Shown here: piece after piece, positions 45,287-56,484 of the stretch
Numbering within the stretch: the first letter of the stretch is position 1
Layout: each line of letters starts with the position of its first letter
Origin: Musa acuminata AAA Group
Lineage: Eukaryota > Streptophyta > Magnoliopsida > Zingiberales > Musaceae
Assembly: GCF_036884655.1 (NCBI RefSeq)
Contig: NC_088340.1
Coordinates: 25,553,001-25,617,000 of the forward strand
Length of the DNA: 64,000 nucleotides
Reading direction: 5' to 3'
Translations under genes and position numbers: made by a program
The notes under the pieces: generated by a model
Told to the model about the DNA's origin: nothing
Databases searched by the model: none
Seen by the model: the letters and a program-made list of their open reading frames with translations, nothing else

Positions 45287-46707
45287 TATTGAATCTCGGA
45301 TTTTGATGATGAAGTCAATTGTCATTTGTTATCTAATCTATATGTTGAGATAAGTGTGCAGGATTAACTACGATGAAAGTAAGATATGCATCAGGAGTTA
45401 CGTCGGAGTCAAGACTATGATCACGTTGGGAGTTCGAGAGTTCGACGGAAGTCCGGACGGTCGTCGGAGGTTCTGCGGGAACAAATCCGAGAAGTCCAGG
45501 AGCTTGCCAAAGAAGCTCGTCGAAACTCGCCAAGTGGATCGTCGCAAGTCCAGGAGTTTGCCGGAAGTCCGCAGGAGCATCACCGAGGGTTCATCGGATG
45601 ATCAACGGAAGTTCGCCGGAAGCTCGCCGGAAGAAGCGATTGACGCACCGGAGCAAGTTGCAGTAAATGTCTAAGGAAACATCGTAGTTAGTATAATGAT
45701 TAAGTTAAAAATAGGAGATGATCCCATTAACTTAATCTTGGGGCAATTGGGCCCCTGAAAAACCCAAATTGGACCGAATGGATCAACCCATTCGGACCCT
45801 GATTTCTGCCAGGCGGTTGAACCGCCTCAGTCAGGCGGTGGCACCACCTGAGCTCGGTCTTCGAGCTCTGGCAGGAGGTGCAACCGCCCTTGATAGGAGG
45901 TGGCACCGCCCAGAGGCTCAAACTTCGAGCTCTGCTAGGCGGTGCAATCGCCGGATCTCGAAATTCCGGGAATTGACAGTTTTGAGCTCGGAATTCAAAC
46001 TGGGTTGGGGCCTATAAATACCCCACCCATTCAGCACTGAAAGGGCACCCAAAAACCACCGAAATTCTAATTTTACTTTGTGATTTTTAGAGCTCAAAAG
46101 TGTTGTATGAGTTGAAAGTTCTTCTTCCTCCTTTCTTCCAAGTTCTAATCTGTTAAGAGAGGAAAGAAAATTCTGTAAGGATTGTCTCCTAAGCTCGTCA
46201 AAAGGAGTGAAACTGAAAAAGGGTGGTTGGCCTTCGCCTTTTGAAGGAAGGCCTCTAGTGGACATCATTGACCTCGTCGGAGGAGGAAGCCAAAAGTGGA
46301 TGTAGGTCAAGATTGATTGAACCACTCTAAATCTCGGTTTGCATTTACTTTGAGCAACTTATCTTTACTGCAAACCTCCTCAAAAGCTTACTGCCTTCTG
46401 CACATATATGATCGTGTTTCAAGCTCTGCATTTTTCGAATCGGCGTTTAGACGTAAATCATTTTTATCGTACAAACATCATATTTCAGTTTGCGTTTACG
46501 ATTTGATTTCTATCATAACTGCAAACTGCCTTTATATCTTAGCTTTAATTGCATCTTGCTTGATTACAAGTTAAAGTGATTTACGAATCAGATTTTCTAC
46601 CGAAATCGCTCTTATCGTACGAGCGCGATTTTAATCGTCGAAAGTTTTCCGCTGCACTAATTCACCCCCCCCCCCCCCCCCCCCTCTTAGTGCTCTTGAT
46701 CCTAACA
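45287..46707 (+). repeat. Element L 5' LTR (1421 bp, short-U3 type)
   Basis: It begins TATTGAATCTCGG (the terminal TG has become TA) and ends CCTAACA. The palindrome array spans about 45815-45955, the TATA box is at 46013-46020, and a 20-base C tract at 46665-46684 is flanked by GCACTAA and TTAGTGC. Overlapping small frames at 45354-45674 are U3 sequence and recur in the 3' LTR. Confidence 0.9.
46013..46020 (+). promoter_or_regulatory. TATA box of element L LTR
   Basis: TATAAATA in GGGGCCTATAAATACCCC. Confidence 0.75.
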
Positions 46708-46709
46708 AT

Positions 46710-46721
46710 TAGTATCAGAGC
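46710..46721 (+). other. Primer binding site of element L
   Basis: TAGTATCAGAGC, one transition from the initiator tRNA-Met complement, three bases after the LTR end. Confidence 0.85.
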
Positions 46722-46757
46722 GGGGTTAACTCTCAAATGGATTAAAACCCAAGAGAG

Positions 46758-48342
46758 ATGGCATATGCCGAAAACCAAGAGGGCCATTCTATCACACGTC
46801 CACCCAGGTTCAAAGGGACGGACTACACCTATTGGAAGACCCGAATGAGGATCTTTCTTATTTCTATAGATTTTGAACTTTGGAATCTTGTCGAAAATGG
46901 ATTTTCGAAGTCTTCTCTTCCAATGATCGATTGGAATGAATTGGAGAAGAAGACTTTCGCTCTTAATGCAAAGGCTATGAATGCCTTATTTTGTGCGCTT
47001 GATAAAAACGAGTTCAACCGTGTTTCGGTTTGTGAAACCGCATTTGATATTTGGCACACACTCGAAGTGACTCACGAAGGCACAAGTAGAGTGAAAGAGT
47101 CAAAAATTAATCTTTTGATACATTCTTTCGAACTTTTCCGGATGAGACCGAGTGAGACTATTGGCGACATGTTTACCTGTTTCACGGATGTCGTCAACGG
47201 TCTAAAAGGACTCGGAAAAAGTTTTTCGGATTTTGAGCTCGTAAATAAGATTCTAAGATCCCTACCTAAGAGTTGGGATCCTAATGTCACTGCTATTCAA
47301 GAGGTGAAAGATCTAAACAACTTCCCTCCTGAAGAACTTATCGGGTCATTAATGACCTACGAGATGACTTGCAAAACTCATGAAGAGCAAGAAGACATCC
47401 TTCCAAAGAACAGGAAGGATATTGTACTTAGAACTTTAGAAGACCACTTGAGAGAAAACTCAAGTGATGAGGACTTTGATGATGACTTGGCACTGCTAAC
47501 AAGAAAATTTAAAAAATTCATTAAAAGAAACAAGTTTAAGAATGACACAAAAAATAAACTTGAACCCAAAAAGGACCAAGTTATTTGCTACGAGTGCAAA
47601 AAGCCAGGACACTACAAAAGTGATTGCCCCTAAGCCAAAAAGAGAACATCAAAGAAGAAGGTGCTCAAAGCAACGTGGGATGACTCAAGCGCATCCGAAG
47701 AAGATGAGTCCAACACCGAGCAAGTTGCTCATTACGCCTTAATGGCCATCGGAGATGAGGTAACGAATTTAATAGATGCAGATTTATCATTTGATGAACT
47801 ATTAAATGCCTTCCATGACTTATTTGATGATTGCAAGATTATTAGTAGAAAATACATATTGCTAAAAAAGGAGCATGATAGTCTTACTTGTAATTTCAAT
47901 AAGTTAAAAATTGAATATCATGATAGTTTAGGCTCATGCATAAAATGCCATGATCTAGAAACTCTCCAAAAGGAAAACTTGCTACTTAAGGATACCTTGA
48001 AGAAATTCGAGGTTGGTAGCAAGTCTTTGAACATGATCCTTGCAAACAAGGGTCACGTTCCCAAAAGAAGTAGAATCGGATATGTGAGAAGTCCTCACCA
48101 AAATCCAACCACCTTCATAAAAGGCCCCCCGTCTTACATGTTCGACTCCAAAGCAAATGCAACTTTTGTTGCAAACATGGACACAAAATACATTATTGTC
48201 CATTCAAGAGAATTAGTACGAACAAATTAATTTGGGTTCCTGAAGGAACCATGATAAATTCTATGCAACATGATAAACAATATAGATCTATTTTTGAGGC
48301 ACCCAAAAGCAAATGGGTACCTAAAAATCATCCTTTCTTGTA
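46758..48342 (+). pseudogene. Element L Gag (nearly full length; one nonsense and one frameshift)
   Basis: The start MAYAENQEGHS matches A. The Gag core is intact (YTYWKTRMRIFLISID, LNAKAMNALFCALDKNEFNR, FDIWHTLEVTHEGTSRVKESK, LRSLPKSWDPNV). First knuckle CYECKKPGHYKSDC complete. TAA at 47631-47633 replaces Gln in the next residues. The same frame reopens (WDDSSASEEDESNTEQ, coiled-coil-like KNEN/LLLKDTLKKFEVGSK) to about 48130. A frameshift there puts the second knuckle, CNFCCKHGHKIHYC, in another frame. Gag ends KWVPKNHPFL-stop at 48340-48342. This is the best preserved long Gag in the window. Confidence 0.9.
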
Positions 48343-49219
48343 AAGACATAAAACATCATAAGCTGGGAGCAAGAAATAATATCCTACTCTTTGGATTCTC
48401 GATATTCATGACCCGAGATCCAAAAAGAACACGCGATGCTCTCTAGCCTAAATAACAAAAAAAGGATTAGAAAATTAAAATTACAAATGCGATATAGATA
48501 CAATCCTATTTAATCTCTCAGAATTGGAAACCCATGATTCTCTCTTCACATATCCTCTGGATTTTCGAACCCATCAATTTCATCCGTTCGTTACTTTCAA
48601 ATCCAACTATATCATGAACTTACTAAGTTTGTCATGAACTTGCAAGGCTTACCAACTTGAACAATCTGTCACAAACATGTGTACGACATTTAGAATATGC
48701 ACGTCAAAAAGATCTATCTTGATCGTGCAAAATTTCTTATCTTAAAATGAAAATTCTTACGTAATTACGTAAGTAAAGTTGATTGCTCCACAAATAAAAT
48801 ACCTCTCAAAGTCAAAAACATTCAAATCAGACCACACAGCAGTCAGAACCATGCTCACCGCCTGCAGCGGTTGCACCGCCCCAGTTGGAGGTAGCACCTC
48901 CGCCTATCACGTATTGCAAGCGGTTGCACCGCCCCAGCCAGCGGTGCAACCGCCCGCAATCCTACCCCCTTTTAAATCGAACTAGGGCCGATGGTGGAAC
49001 GGACCCCAACTCACTCCCTTCCCCTCTTTACTCTTCCAAATCTTCTCCACCTCCATTTCTCCCCTCATAGCATCCCAAATACTCCTCATTTCGAAGCAAA
49101 AGATCAACAATCTCCGCTTCTCTTGAAGATCTCACTAAGGTATTCTCTAAGAAGCCTTTAAATTCTATTTTTGATTCATTCACTCTTGCTCATTACCTTC
49201 CTCTTAAATAGCAGTAGTT
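48343..49219 (+). other. Element L, sequence between gag and the accessory ORF
   Basis: The first 60 bases still resemble the pol start (GGGAGCAAGAAATAATATC), then similarity to A and G ends. 48857-48962 holds palindrome-type repeats (GGTTGCACCGCC). A TTTTAAA lies at about 48970, followed by a CT-rich stretch resembling a 5' untranslated region. A possible GT...AG intron (about 49140-49213) precedes ATGGGG at 49220. Promoter and intron are guesses from composition. Confidence 0.5.
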
Positions 49220-50324
49220 ATGGGGTCTAGAAGATCCTCAAGGGACAAAGGGAAGAGGAGATTAGTGGAAGACTTTGATCTTACCCTTTTCGATTTAAAA
49301 TATCATGCTGAAAAGTTTTCCTCTTTCGAATTTAGAAGTGTCAATAAGGGAAAACATGTAGATTTATATGAACTAAGAGACTTGGAGATAATCCAATGGT
49401 TTGCAAACCTAGATATACTCCCTATTTTATAAATTAGTGAACCCATCTATCCAAGACTTGTTAGATTATTTTACAATAATATACAAGTAGATGAAGAAGA
49501 AAGAATGTCTACCTATCTCTTAGGAAAACACATCTCCATTACGGATAAATTCATTTGCGACATGATAGGCATTCCCGTAAAAAATAGAGGACTTTATTTT
49601 AGAGGATCATGGGATGATGAAACTGTTGGGACAACATATGTTGAAGCCTTAGGAACAATTTTCGCTAATCCCAACTTAGCGATTGTTCCTAAAAGTTGTG
49701 AACATCTACTACCACTAAACACTAAGGTACTTCATCATATCCTAACTAGCATCATTCTCCCTAAACAATACCATCATGATGAAGTAAGCCAAATAGAATT
49801 AGGAACTATGTATTAGATCATGAAAGGACATGACATCTGGTTATCTTATCCAACAAAACATGTTAGAACTATCTAAGAAAGACATGATGCTTCCATATGG
49901 TGGTATAATCACTAGAATACTGAAAGCCTACGATATTCCAATACCACCCGACGAAGAAGTAATAAAAGTATATAGGTTTAGCATAATAAATAAAAATCTA
50001 CTTCATCGATTGAGATGTGTTTATAGAAACGGTAACTGGGTCAGAATGCCTAGAAGAACCGATCCCCCTCAACCTGAACCAGAACCGGAAATACCAGTCT
50101 TTAGGGGCACTCAATCTCCCCCAATTTGTCCCTTTGAGGAAGCACATTCATTTGAGCAAGCTCCTACATCATCTGTCGAAGATATTGGGATTCGGATGGA
50201 CCGATTTGAACAAAGACAAGAACGACTTGAACATCGACAAGATCAAATCCTATCTGAGCTGCAGCAAATTCATCAACAATTTGACTCTTTATTTAAGCAT
50301 TTTAATTTTCCACCTCCTGAATGA
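49220..50324 (+). pseudogene. Accessory ORF of element L: plant-transposon-protein-like, with coiled coil
   Basis: Three open pieces (49220-49432, 49505-49816, 49830-50324) read as one protein of about 365 residues, broken by TAA at 49430, TAG at 49814 and a frameshift near 49845. It starts MGSRRSSRDKGKRR (basic). The middle has PRLVRLFYNNIQ, STYLLGKHISI, IGIPVKNRGLYF, LTSIILPKQYHHDEVSQIE and LPYGGIITRILKAY. This pattern recalls the uncharacterised 'putative plant transposon protein' domain. A Pro/Glu linker and a Gln/Arg/Glu-rich coiled coil (MDRFEQRQERLEHRQDQIL) end it. I see no enzyme motif. The family assignment is from memory, so only moderately sure. Confidence 0.65.
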
Positions 50325-50629
50325 GCTTGTATGTGAACACAATCACCTCTTGTTACTCACCATGATCACAATGCCCCTTGCCTTTATCTTTGATATGGTT
50401 ACCTAATGCATTTATTTGTGAGCATATGCAGAGTTACAAACATCACTCATTATTTAATCTCATTACTCATTGTCGGATTTTACATTGAAACTAAATGTTT
50501 TTATAACCACTTTGAAAACCTTGTGTCTTGGTTTCCATTGATAAATATGATTTAAGAAAATGATATACCAATGCAGTTGATGCATCATGTGTCTTGATAT
50601 TGCCATGATGTTATTATATTGCCATGATA
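50325..50629 (+). other. Element L, sequence between accessory ORF and RNase H tail
   Basis: About 300 AT-rich bases with no recognisable gene. TTGCCATGATGTTATTATATTGCC includes a short local duplication (50605-50630). Confidence 0.5.
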
Positions 50630-50730
50630 CTAAACATCAACTAGCTGATATCTTTACAAAACCTCTAAGTGAAGAACAATTTAATTTCATAAGAAGAGAA
50701 TTAGGAATGTTGATGTGCCCGAATACATAA
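50630..50730 (+). pseudogene. Element L pol remnant: RNase H C-terminus
   Basis: The frame reads T-K-H-Q-L-A-D-I-F-T-K-P-L-S-E-E-Q-F-N then I-R-R-E-L-G-M and a stop. This is the C-terminal end of SIRE-like Pol seen in A and G. It is the only pol sequence left in L, and it shows that the missing pol lay between gag and here. Confidence 0.88.
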
Positions 50731-52038
50731 ACTTGTTGAAATTATTTTTTGGACTTTATTGATTGATTGATCAATTTCACTTAATTGCCATGATGATTTT
50801 ACACAATTACATATTGGAAATTATGTGCATCAATATAAAAAATTTCCATGATGATAAGCATGTTTTGTCTTCATGATCATATTTGAAAATCAATAGTATA
50901 GTCTCGTCCGAATGCATGAAAGTCTTAATTTCATTTTCAGATTCTCTTAAAAATCAAAGTTTCTTGATATATTATCCTCTTCCGGACTTAGTAAAGCATA
51001 TGTCATAACAAGTTTAATTCTCATCATTGTCGACATATGAAATACATCTCTCATACACTTATCATGGATGATAGTGTTTTTACTAGTAAGGATTCGTTTC
51101 TCATACATATCTTGATCCTTGTAAAAATAAAGCATGATTTAATCTCTCATCAATTTTAACTTCATTTAAAGTAAACTCACAAATAGACTTCCTCCTTCAT
51201 GTAAAAAGACAATAACTAAAACAAAATTGGTATCTCCATGTCATGTTTGCATAATTGGTTTCCTATCACTCACTATTGGAAAATGACATGAACCTAGTAA
51301 AGGCATGAACAATTATCACACTTATACTCCAAATTTGCTTATATTGTTCTCCTGGTATCACAATTACCACACTTTTTGTTGATGACAAAGGGGGAGAAAT
51401 ATATGAGTATTAATGCTATGCTTGCATCATAATGAGATGAAATGCAATAGATGCTATGATTGCTATAATTTGCATTATGCCTTGTTTGTATCATATCAAG
51501 ATATCAAATAAAAAACTGGCATCGTAATTTTACGTATTGATATCTTACCATGAGATAAAATGCAATAGATGCTATGATTGCTATAATTTGTATTATGCCT
51601 TGTTTGTATCGTGTCAAGATATCAAACAAAAAACTTGCATCATAATTTTACGTATTGATATCTTACCATGAGATGAAATGCAATAATTGCTAAAACATTT
51701 GAAATATGTGCATCATGTAATGATATCAAAATCTCACTTCGCAGTTTTACATGTTGATATCTTACAATATGATGAATTGCTACTATTACCATCATTCAAA
51801 CTTATAATATAAAATTTGAAAATGAATGTCAAGCCTTGACATCAACTTCAGAGAGATACATCATGATGGGAATCATGATGGGAATCATGATGGGAGTAGT
51901 GATAAGGTTAAATGATTTTAACTTATCAATATGTCTCTTGAATTCAAAGGTTTTGAATTCAAGAATGACTTATCTCAAGTATGGCATGTAGACAGGGGGA
52001 GTTAAGATTAACTCCATTATCAATTGATTGTCATCATC
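50731..52038 (+). mobile_element. Element L 3' spacer
   Basis: AT-rich, no recognisable gene. Contains a purine tract TTTTTGTTGATGACAAAGGG at about 51378-51397, a 118-bp tandem duplication (51441-51676) and a run of GGGAATCATGAT repeats (51868-51898). The 3' end resembles the ends of N, J and B. Confidence 0.7.
51441..51676 (+). repeat. 118-bp tandem duplication in element L spacer
   Basis: AATGCAATAGATGCTATGAT starts at 51441 and again at 51559, and the next partial copy begins at 51677. Each unit contains two GATATC sites. A related single copy exists in B's spacer near 7325-7370. Confidence 0.85.
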
Positions 52039-52050
52039 AAAAAGGGGGAG
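52039..52050 (+). other. Polypurine tract of element L
   Basis: AAAAAGGGGGAG next to the 3' LTR start, identical to those of N and J. Confidence 0.85.
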
Positions 52051-52052
52051 AT

Positions 52053-52873
52053 TTTTGAATCTCGGATTTTGATGATGAAGTCAATTGTCATTTGTTATCT
52101 AATCTATATGTTGAGATAAGTGTGCAAGATTAACTACGATGAAAGTAAGATACGCCGGAGTCAAGACTATGATCACATTGGGAGTTCAAGAGTTCGACGG
52201 AAGTCCGGACGGTCGTCGGAGGTTCTGCGGGAACAAATCCGAGAAGTCCAGGAGCTTGTCAAAGAAGCTCGTCAGAACTCGCCAAGTGGATCGTCGCAAG
52301 TCCAGGAGTTTGCCGGAAGTCCGCAGGAGCATCACTGAGGGTTCATCGGATGATCGACGGAAGTTCGCCGGAAGCTCGCCGGAAGAAGCGATTGACGCAC
52401 CGGAGTAAGTTGCCGTAAATGTCTTAGGAAACATAGTAGTTAGCACAATGATTAAGTTAGAAATGGGAGGTGATCACATTAACTTAATCTTGGGGCAATT
52501 GGGCCCCTGAAAAACCTAAATTGGGCCGAATGGATCAACCCATTCAGACCCTGATTTCTGCTAGGCGGTTGAACCGCCTCAGTCAGGCGATGGCACTGCC
52601 TGAGCTCGGTCTTCGAGCTCTGGCAGGAGGTGTAACTGCCCCTGACAGGAGGTGGCACTGCCTGAGCTTGGTCTCCGAGCTCTAGCAGGCGGTTGAACCA
52701 CCTCAGTCAAGCGGTGGCACCACCTGAGCTCGGTCTTCGAGCTCTGGCAGGAGGTGCAACCGCCCCTGACAGGAGGTGACACCGCCTAGAGGCTTAGTCT
52801 TCGAGCTCTGCTAGGCGGTGCAACCGCCTCAGTCAAGCGGTGCAATCGCTAGATCCCAAAATTCCGGGAATTA
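52053..52873 (+). repeat. Element L 3' LTR, truncated by element M
   Basis: Starts TTTTGAATCTCGG (TG mutated) and is almost identical to the 5' LTR from 45287 through the palindrome array (about 52560-52850). It stops at GGGAATTA, where the 5' LTR continues GGGAATTGACAG. The palindrome zone has two more units than the 5' LTR, a copy-number difference. Confidence 0.88.
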
Positions 52874-53342
52874 TGTTAGGACTCTAGCTTGGAGAGTCCT
52901 AATTGAGAGGGACATTCATGTAAAACTGTTAGGACTAGCTAGGAGAGTCCTAATTGAGAGGGATATTCTGTTAGGACTCTAGCTAGGAGAGTCCTAATTG
53001 AAAGGGGCATTCATGTAGGAGGTTGTTTCTTAGAGAAGAATTAGGAGTTGTAAAGGAATAGGAGTCTTAAGAATTAGGAGTTGTAAAGAAATATGAGTCT
53101 TAAGTAGGAGTCCTATTAGGAGTTGGTTAGAAGTCAGAGTCTTGAGTAGGAGTCCTATAAGGAGTTAGGGTTTAGAAGCCCAATAACTAGTCATGTATTC
53201 CTCCTCTTTTCATAAGCAATAGATGAATCTTTTCTGCAGCCTTTGAGCAGCAACTTGGAGGGAGGAACCCCTATAGAGTTCCAAGGAGGCCGATCCCCTA
53301 AAGAGATCAACCCCAAGTTTAGAATCTGTAAGGGTTCTAACA
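52874..53342 (+). repeat. Element M 5' LTR (469 bp)
   Basis: TGTTAGGACTC...TTCTAACA. The first about 140 bases contain three related units starting TGTTAGGACT (52874, 52928, 52969). Two of them contain the inverted repeat TTAGGACTCT...AGAGTCCTAA. No clear TATA box was identified; CATGTATTCCTCC at about 53193 precedes the R region. Confidence 0.88.
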
Positions 53343-53344
53343 CT

Positions 53345-53356
53345 TGGTATTAGAGC
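53345..53356 (+). other. Primer binding site of element M
   Basis: TGGTATTAGAGC, one transition from the initiator tRNA-Met complement. Confidence 0.85.
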
Positions 53357-54610
53357 AGCGTTCTTAGCATCTCGCTGCCCTTCCATAGCCATCCATCAAC
53401 CCTCTACAACCAACCAAAGCAATTCCCACAATTGCTTAAAAGATCGTCACCGAATTCCGCCATCATCTCCACCACCGCGGATCATCCTTTGATCTCCCCG
53501 TAAATTGCAACAGGTTCTGGTTTCCTACCTTACTGCTACTGCAATTTAGTTATCCTTATTCGAAAATCCAAAAAAAAAAATTGTTCCTATATTGCTGCAT
53601 AAACTTTTCGTCACAAAGTTTTCATCTCTACGACGAAAGATACATTGCAGAATTCCAGCCGCATAGCACAATCTGTTTGATCTTGCTACTGTGCTTTTTC
53701 TATCCAAATTTCTACGAAATTTTTATGACATCTTTGAAACTTCCTAACAGTGGATTTCCCTTTCGTTTCATCAAAAAATTCTCAATATAAACAACTGATC
53801 TTTTATGTCCAATCTGCTGCACTTGAATTGCAGAATTCAAGCCGCATAGCACCATCTGTTTGATCTTGCTACTATACTTTTTCTATCCAAATTTCTACGA
53901 AATTTTTATGACATCTTTGACACTTCCTAACAGTGGATTTCCCTTTGGTTTCATTGAAAAATTCTCAATATAAACTACTGATCTTTTATGTCCAATCTGC
54001 TGCACTTGAAAATCTATGCTGCAGAAAATTTCAGCTGCATATTGTTGCCTTAACCCATCTATTTGCAATCTTTTTTGAATGAAATTTCTTGTACACTTCA
54101 TAGATCATCTTGGGTTCCATCTAAGATTGATCCATTAAGAAATTCATCTCTAAAAATGATTTTATGTTGCTGTAAATTTTCATCGTATCCCACTGAAATT
54201 TTTCGACGATAATTCTGCAATTGCAACTTGCACCAATTTCCTTGCTGTTATACTGCCAAAATTTTCTTGATTAAATTAGATATCCTTGCTGTCATATAAA
54301 CTGTGATTTTGCGATCAATTCCCTCCTCAATTTTCTCAAGTTTTTGGTGGAAATTACGTCGAGAAACCGTTGTTTCTTCGACGACAATTCTACTCTTACA
54401 AGACAACACATACTTGCTGCAACTTCCACGGATTTCTGTCAAACCTTTGCTACCATCTACCATAGATCCAAAACTTTCATCCACAACCCTAAAACTCTGC
54501 CAAACCACACCCTCAAACTGCACCCAAAACAGCCACAAAACAAGCCTAAACCGTAGCCTACATCCACCAATCCACCAACCCTTTCAACCATCACTTCTCT
54601 CAACCTATAC
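53357..54610 (+). other. Element M leader
   Basis: Non-coding, T-rich and C-rich, ahead of gag. Contains two copies of a 183-bp unit (53647-53829 and 53830-about 54012). Small frames on both strands here have no recognisable domains. Confidence 0.75.
53647..54012 (+). repeat. 183-bp tandem duplication in the leader of element M
   Basis: GCAGAATTCCAGCCGCATAG at 53647 and GCAGAATTCAAGCCGCATAG at 53830 begin the units, which remain about 95 percent alike by eye. Confidence 0.85.
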
Positions 54611-55577
54611 ATGCCTTTAACCCAACAACAAAAGAGAGATCTTAACATCATAGATTTGGGGGCATATACTATGGCATCTAAGGAGGCAATCAATGCTAAA
54701 TTCGAAGCCTTGGAGGCGCGAATGGAGGATAAGATTCGGATGCTCTTTACCGAACTCAGATTGGGCCGACCACTAAGCCCGAAGAAATCATATCAAGGAG
54801 AGAGCTTTGCCCAATCACACCAAGCCCAAAGAGATGACTTCCAAGGGAGGGGAGGCTATATGACTGACCCCAACTATCCATGCATGAGAGTGGACTTCCC
54901 TAGATGGGAAGAAGGAGACTCGATTGGTTGGATCTCGCGCGCGGAGCGATATTTTCGGTACCACAAAACCGTGGATGTATCTATGGTGAAAATTGCTGCT
55001 ATACATCTTGAAGGGGATGCTATACAGTGGTTTGACTGGTTTGAACATACTTATGGAGTCCTTTCATGGTGACAATTCAAAGAAGGACTACTGATTCGCT
55101 TCAGACCAACCGATTACGAGAATATTGACAAACAACTAGCAAAGATCCGACAAACCTCCACCATTCAGGAGTACCAAACCAGGTTTGAAAGGTTATCTAA
55201 TCAAACTCATGATTAGTCTCAAAAACAGCTATTGAGGACCTTCATTGAAGGCTTGAAGCCGGAGATCCGAGGAGAAGTTAAAGCGCGACAACCATATACG
55301 CTTATGGCAGCCATCTCTTTCGCACGACATCAAGAGGAGCAATTGAACCATGAAGCTCGGAGGACTAGGGTCACTCCTCAACCAGTAATATTGAAGCCCT
55401 CAGCCCCCCCTACTGTCGACCAAGTCCCTATACCAAAGAGGTTAACAAGAGAAGAGTTTCGGGAGCGATATGCGAAGGGGTTATGTTGGCATTGTGACGA
55501 GCCGTGGAGCCGTGAGCATCGCTGTAGTAAAGGGGGACTTCTTATGATTGAACCGATAGAAGAAGGGGTCATTGAAC
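54611..55577 (+). pseudogene. Element M Gag (Ty3/gypsy), N-terminal and zinc-knuckle part
   Basis: Start MPLTQQQKRDLNI at 54611. A coiled-coil-like segment (AINAKFEALEARMEDKIRML) is followed by the gypsy Gag core (MRVDFPRWEEGDSIGWISRAERYFRYH, VKIAAIHLEGDAIQWFDWFE) and, after a TGA at 55070-55072, FKEGLLIRFRPTDYENIDKQL. A TAG at 55214-55216 replaces Trp, and LLRTFIEGLKPEIRGEVKARQP follows. The zinc motif is CWHCDEPWSREHRC, of the chromovirus-like spacing rather than canonical CCHC. All pieces share one frame. The frame enters N at 55578 and, with N and one TSD copy removed, continues unbroken to 63175. Confidence 0.9.
55573..55577 (+). repeat. Target-site duplication of element N, left copy (TGAAC)
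   Basis: Identical to 63105-63109. Confidence 0.93.
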
Positions 55578-56484
55578 TGTTGAATCTCAAATTTTGATGA
55601 TGAAACTAATTAATTGTGTTTAGATGTTTAACTGCATTTTGAGTGATGCAGGTCTACTCGATCAGGTTTAGATAGTTGACGCAGGAGGAATTGACGTTGT
55701 GCTGGAAGTGATCACGTTAGGATATTGGATGGCTGAACGCTTCGAACGTCGGGCATCGGGCCAAGGAGAGCGAAACTGTGCCAAGGATATCGGCGTTGCG
55801 GAGGTCAACCGCCGATTGGGCAACAAGCCACAAGAGAGGATGATGCGCCGAAGAATCGGACGAAGCGCCAACCAATGACGTGCCGGGCAACAGAATGTCA
55901 ATTCGCTTTATAATAATTGTCTAGATCGGAGTAGAGTTTTTGCTTGTGTGTGCAGGATTAACTACGATAACGACGAAGACATAAAGCAAAACAAAGTGTC
56001 AGAGTCAAGCACGAAGGATTCATTGCGAGTTCGAGAGTTCGACGGAAGTCCGAAGGTTCGTCGGGAATGCTGCCGAAACTAGCCAAGAATGAGTAGGGAG
56101 CTTGCCGAAGGGTTTTTCGGAAGCTCGCCGGAAGGTTCATTGGAAGTTCGCGGAGCTCACCGAGAATGATCGGAGCTTTCCGAAGAAGCTCGTTGGAACT
56201 CGCCAAGATCAAATCGTGAAGTCTAGGAGCTTGTCGGGAGTCCGCAGAATGGTTTCCGAGAGTTTATCGGAAGACCGTTGGAAGTTCGCCGAAAGCTCGC
56301 CGGAAGAAGTCTTGACTTACGGACTTTGTAATAGCTTATAAAATGTCTTTAAATTCGTAGTTATCATATTAATTAGAGTTAGGATTAGGTGTTAATCCTA
56401 TAACCCAAGTAGGGGCTAATTGGGCCCAAGTTCGGACTGGTTTGGGCCAAGTTTGGAGCTCAACCAGTGAGCTGATTTGGCCTA

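Larger units (their letters stand above)
45287..52873 (+). mobile_element. Element L: SIRE-like element with gag, accessory ORF and only a pol remnant
   Basis: 5' LTR (45287-46707), primer site, gag (46758-48342), then unrelated sequence with an accessory ORF (49220-50324), a short RNase H tail (about 50630-50730), a 3' spacer, polypurine tract (52039-52050) and 3' LTR (52053-52873), cut by gypsy element M. Protease, integrase and RT are absent. Confidence 0.88.

Noticed and set aside
54248..54693. Minus-strand frames in the leader of element M
   Set aside because: They are antisense to a non-coding leader and the gag start. No motif and no independent start signal.
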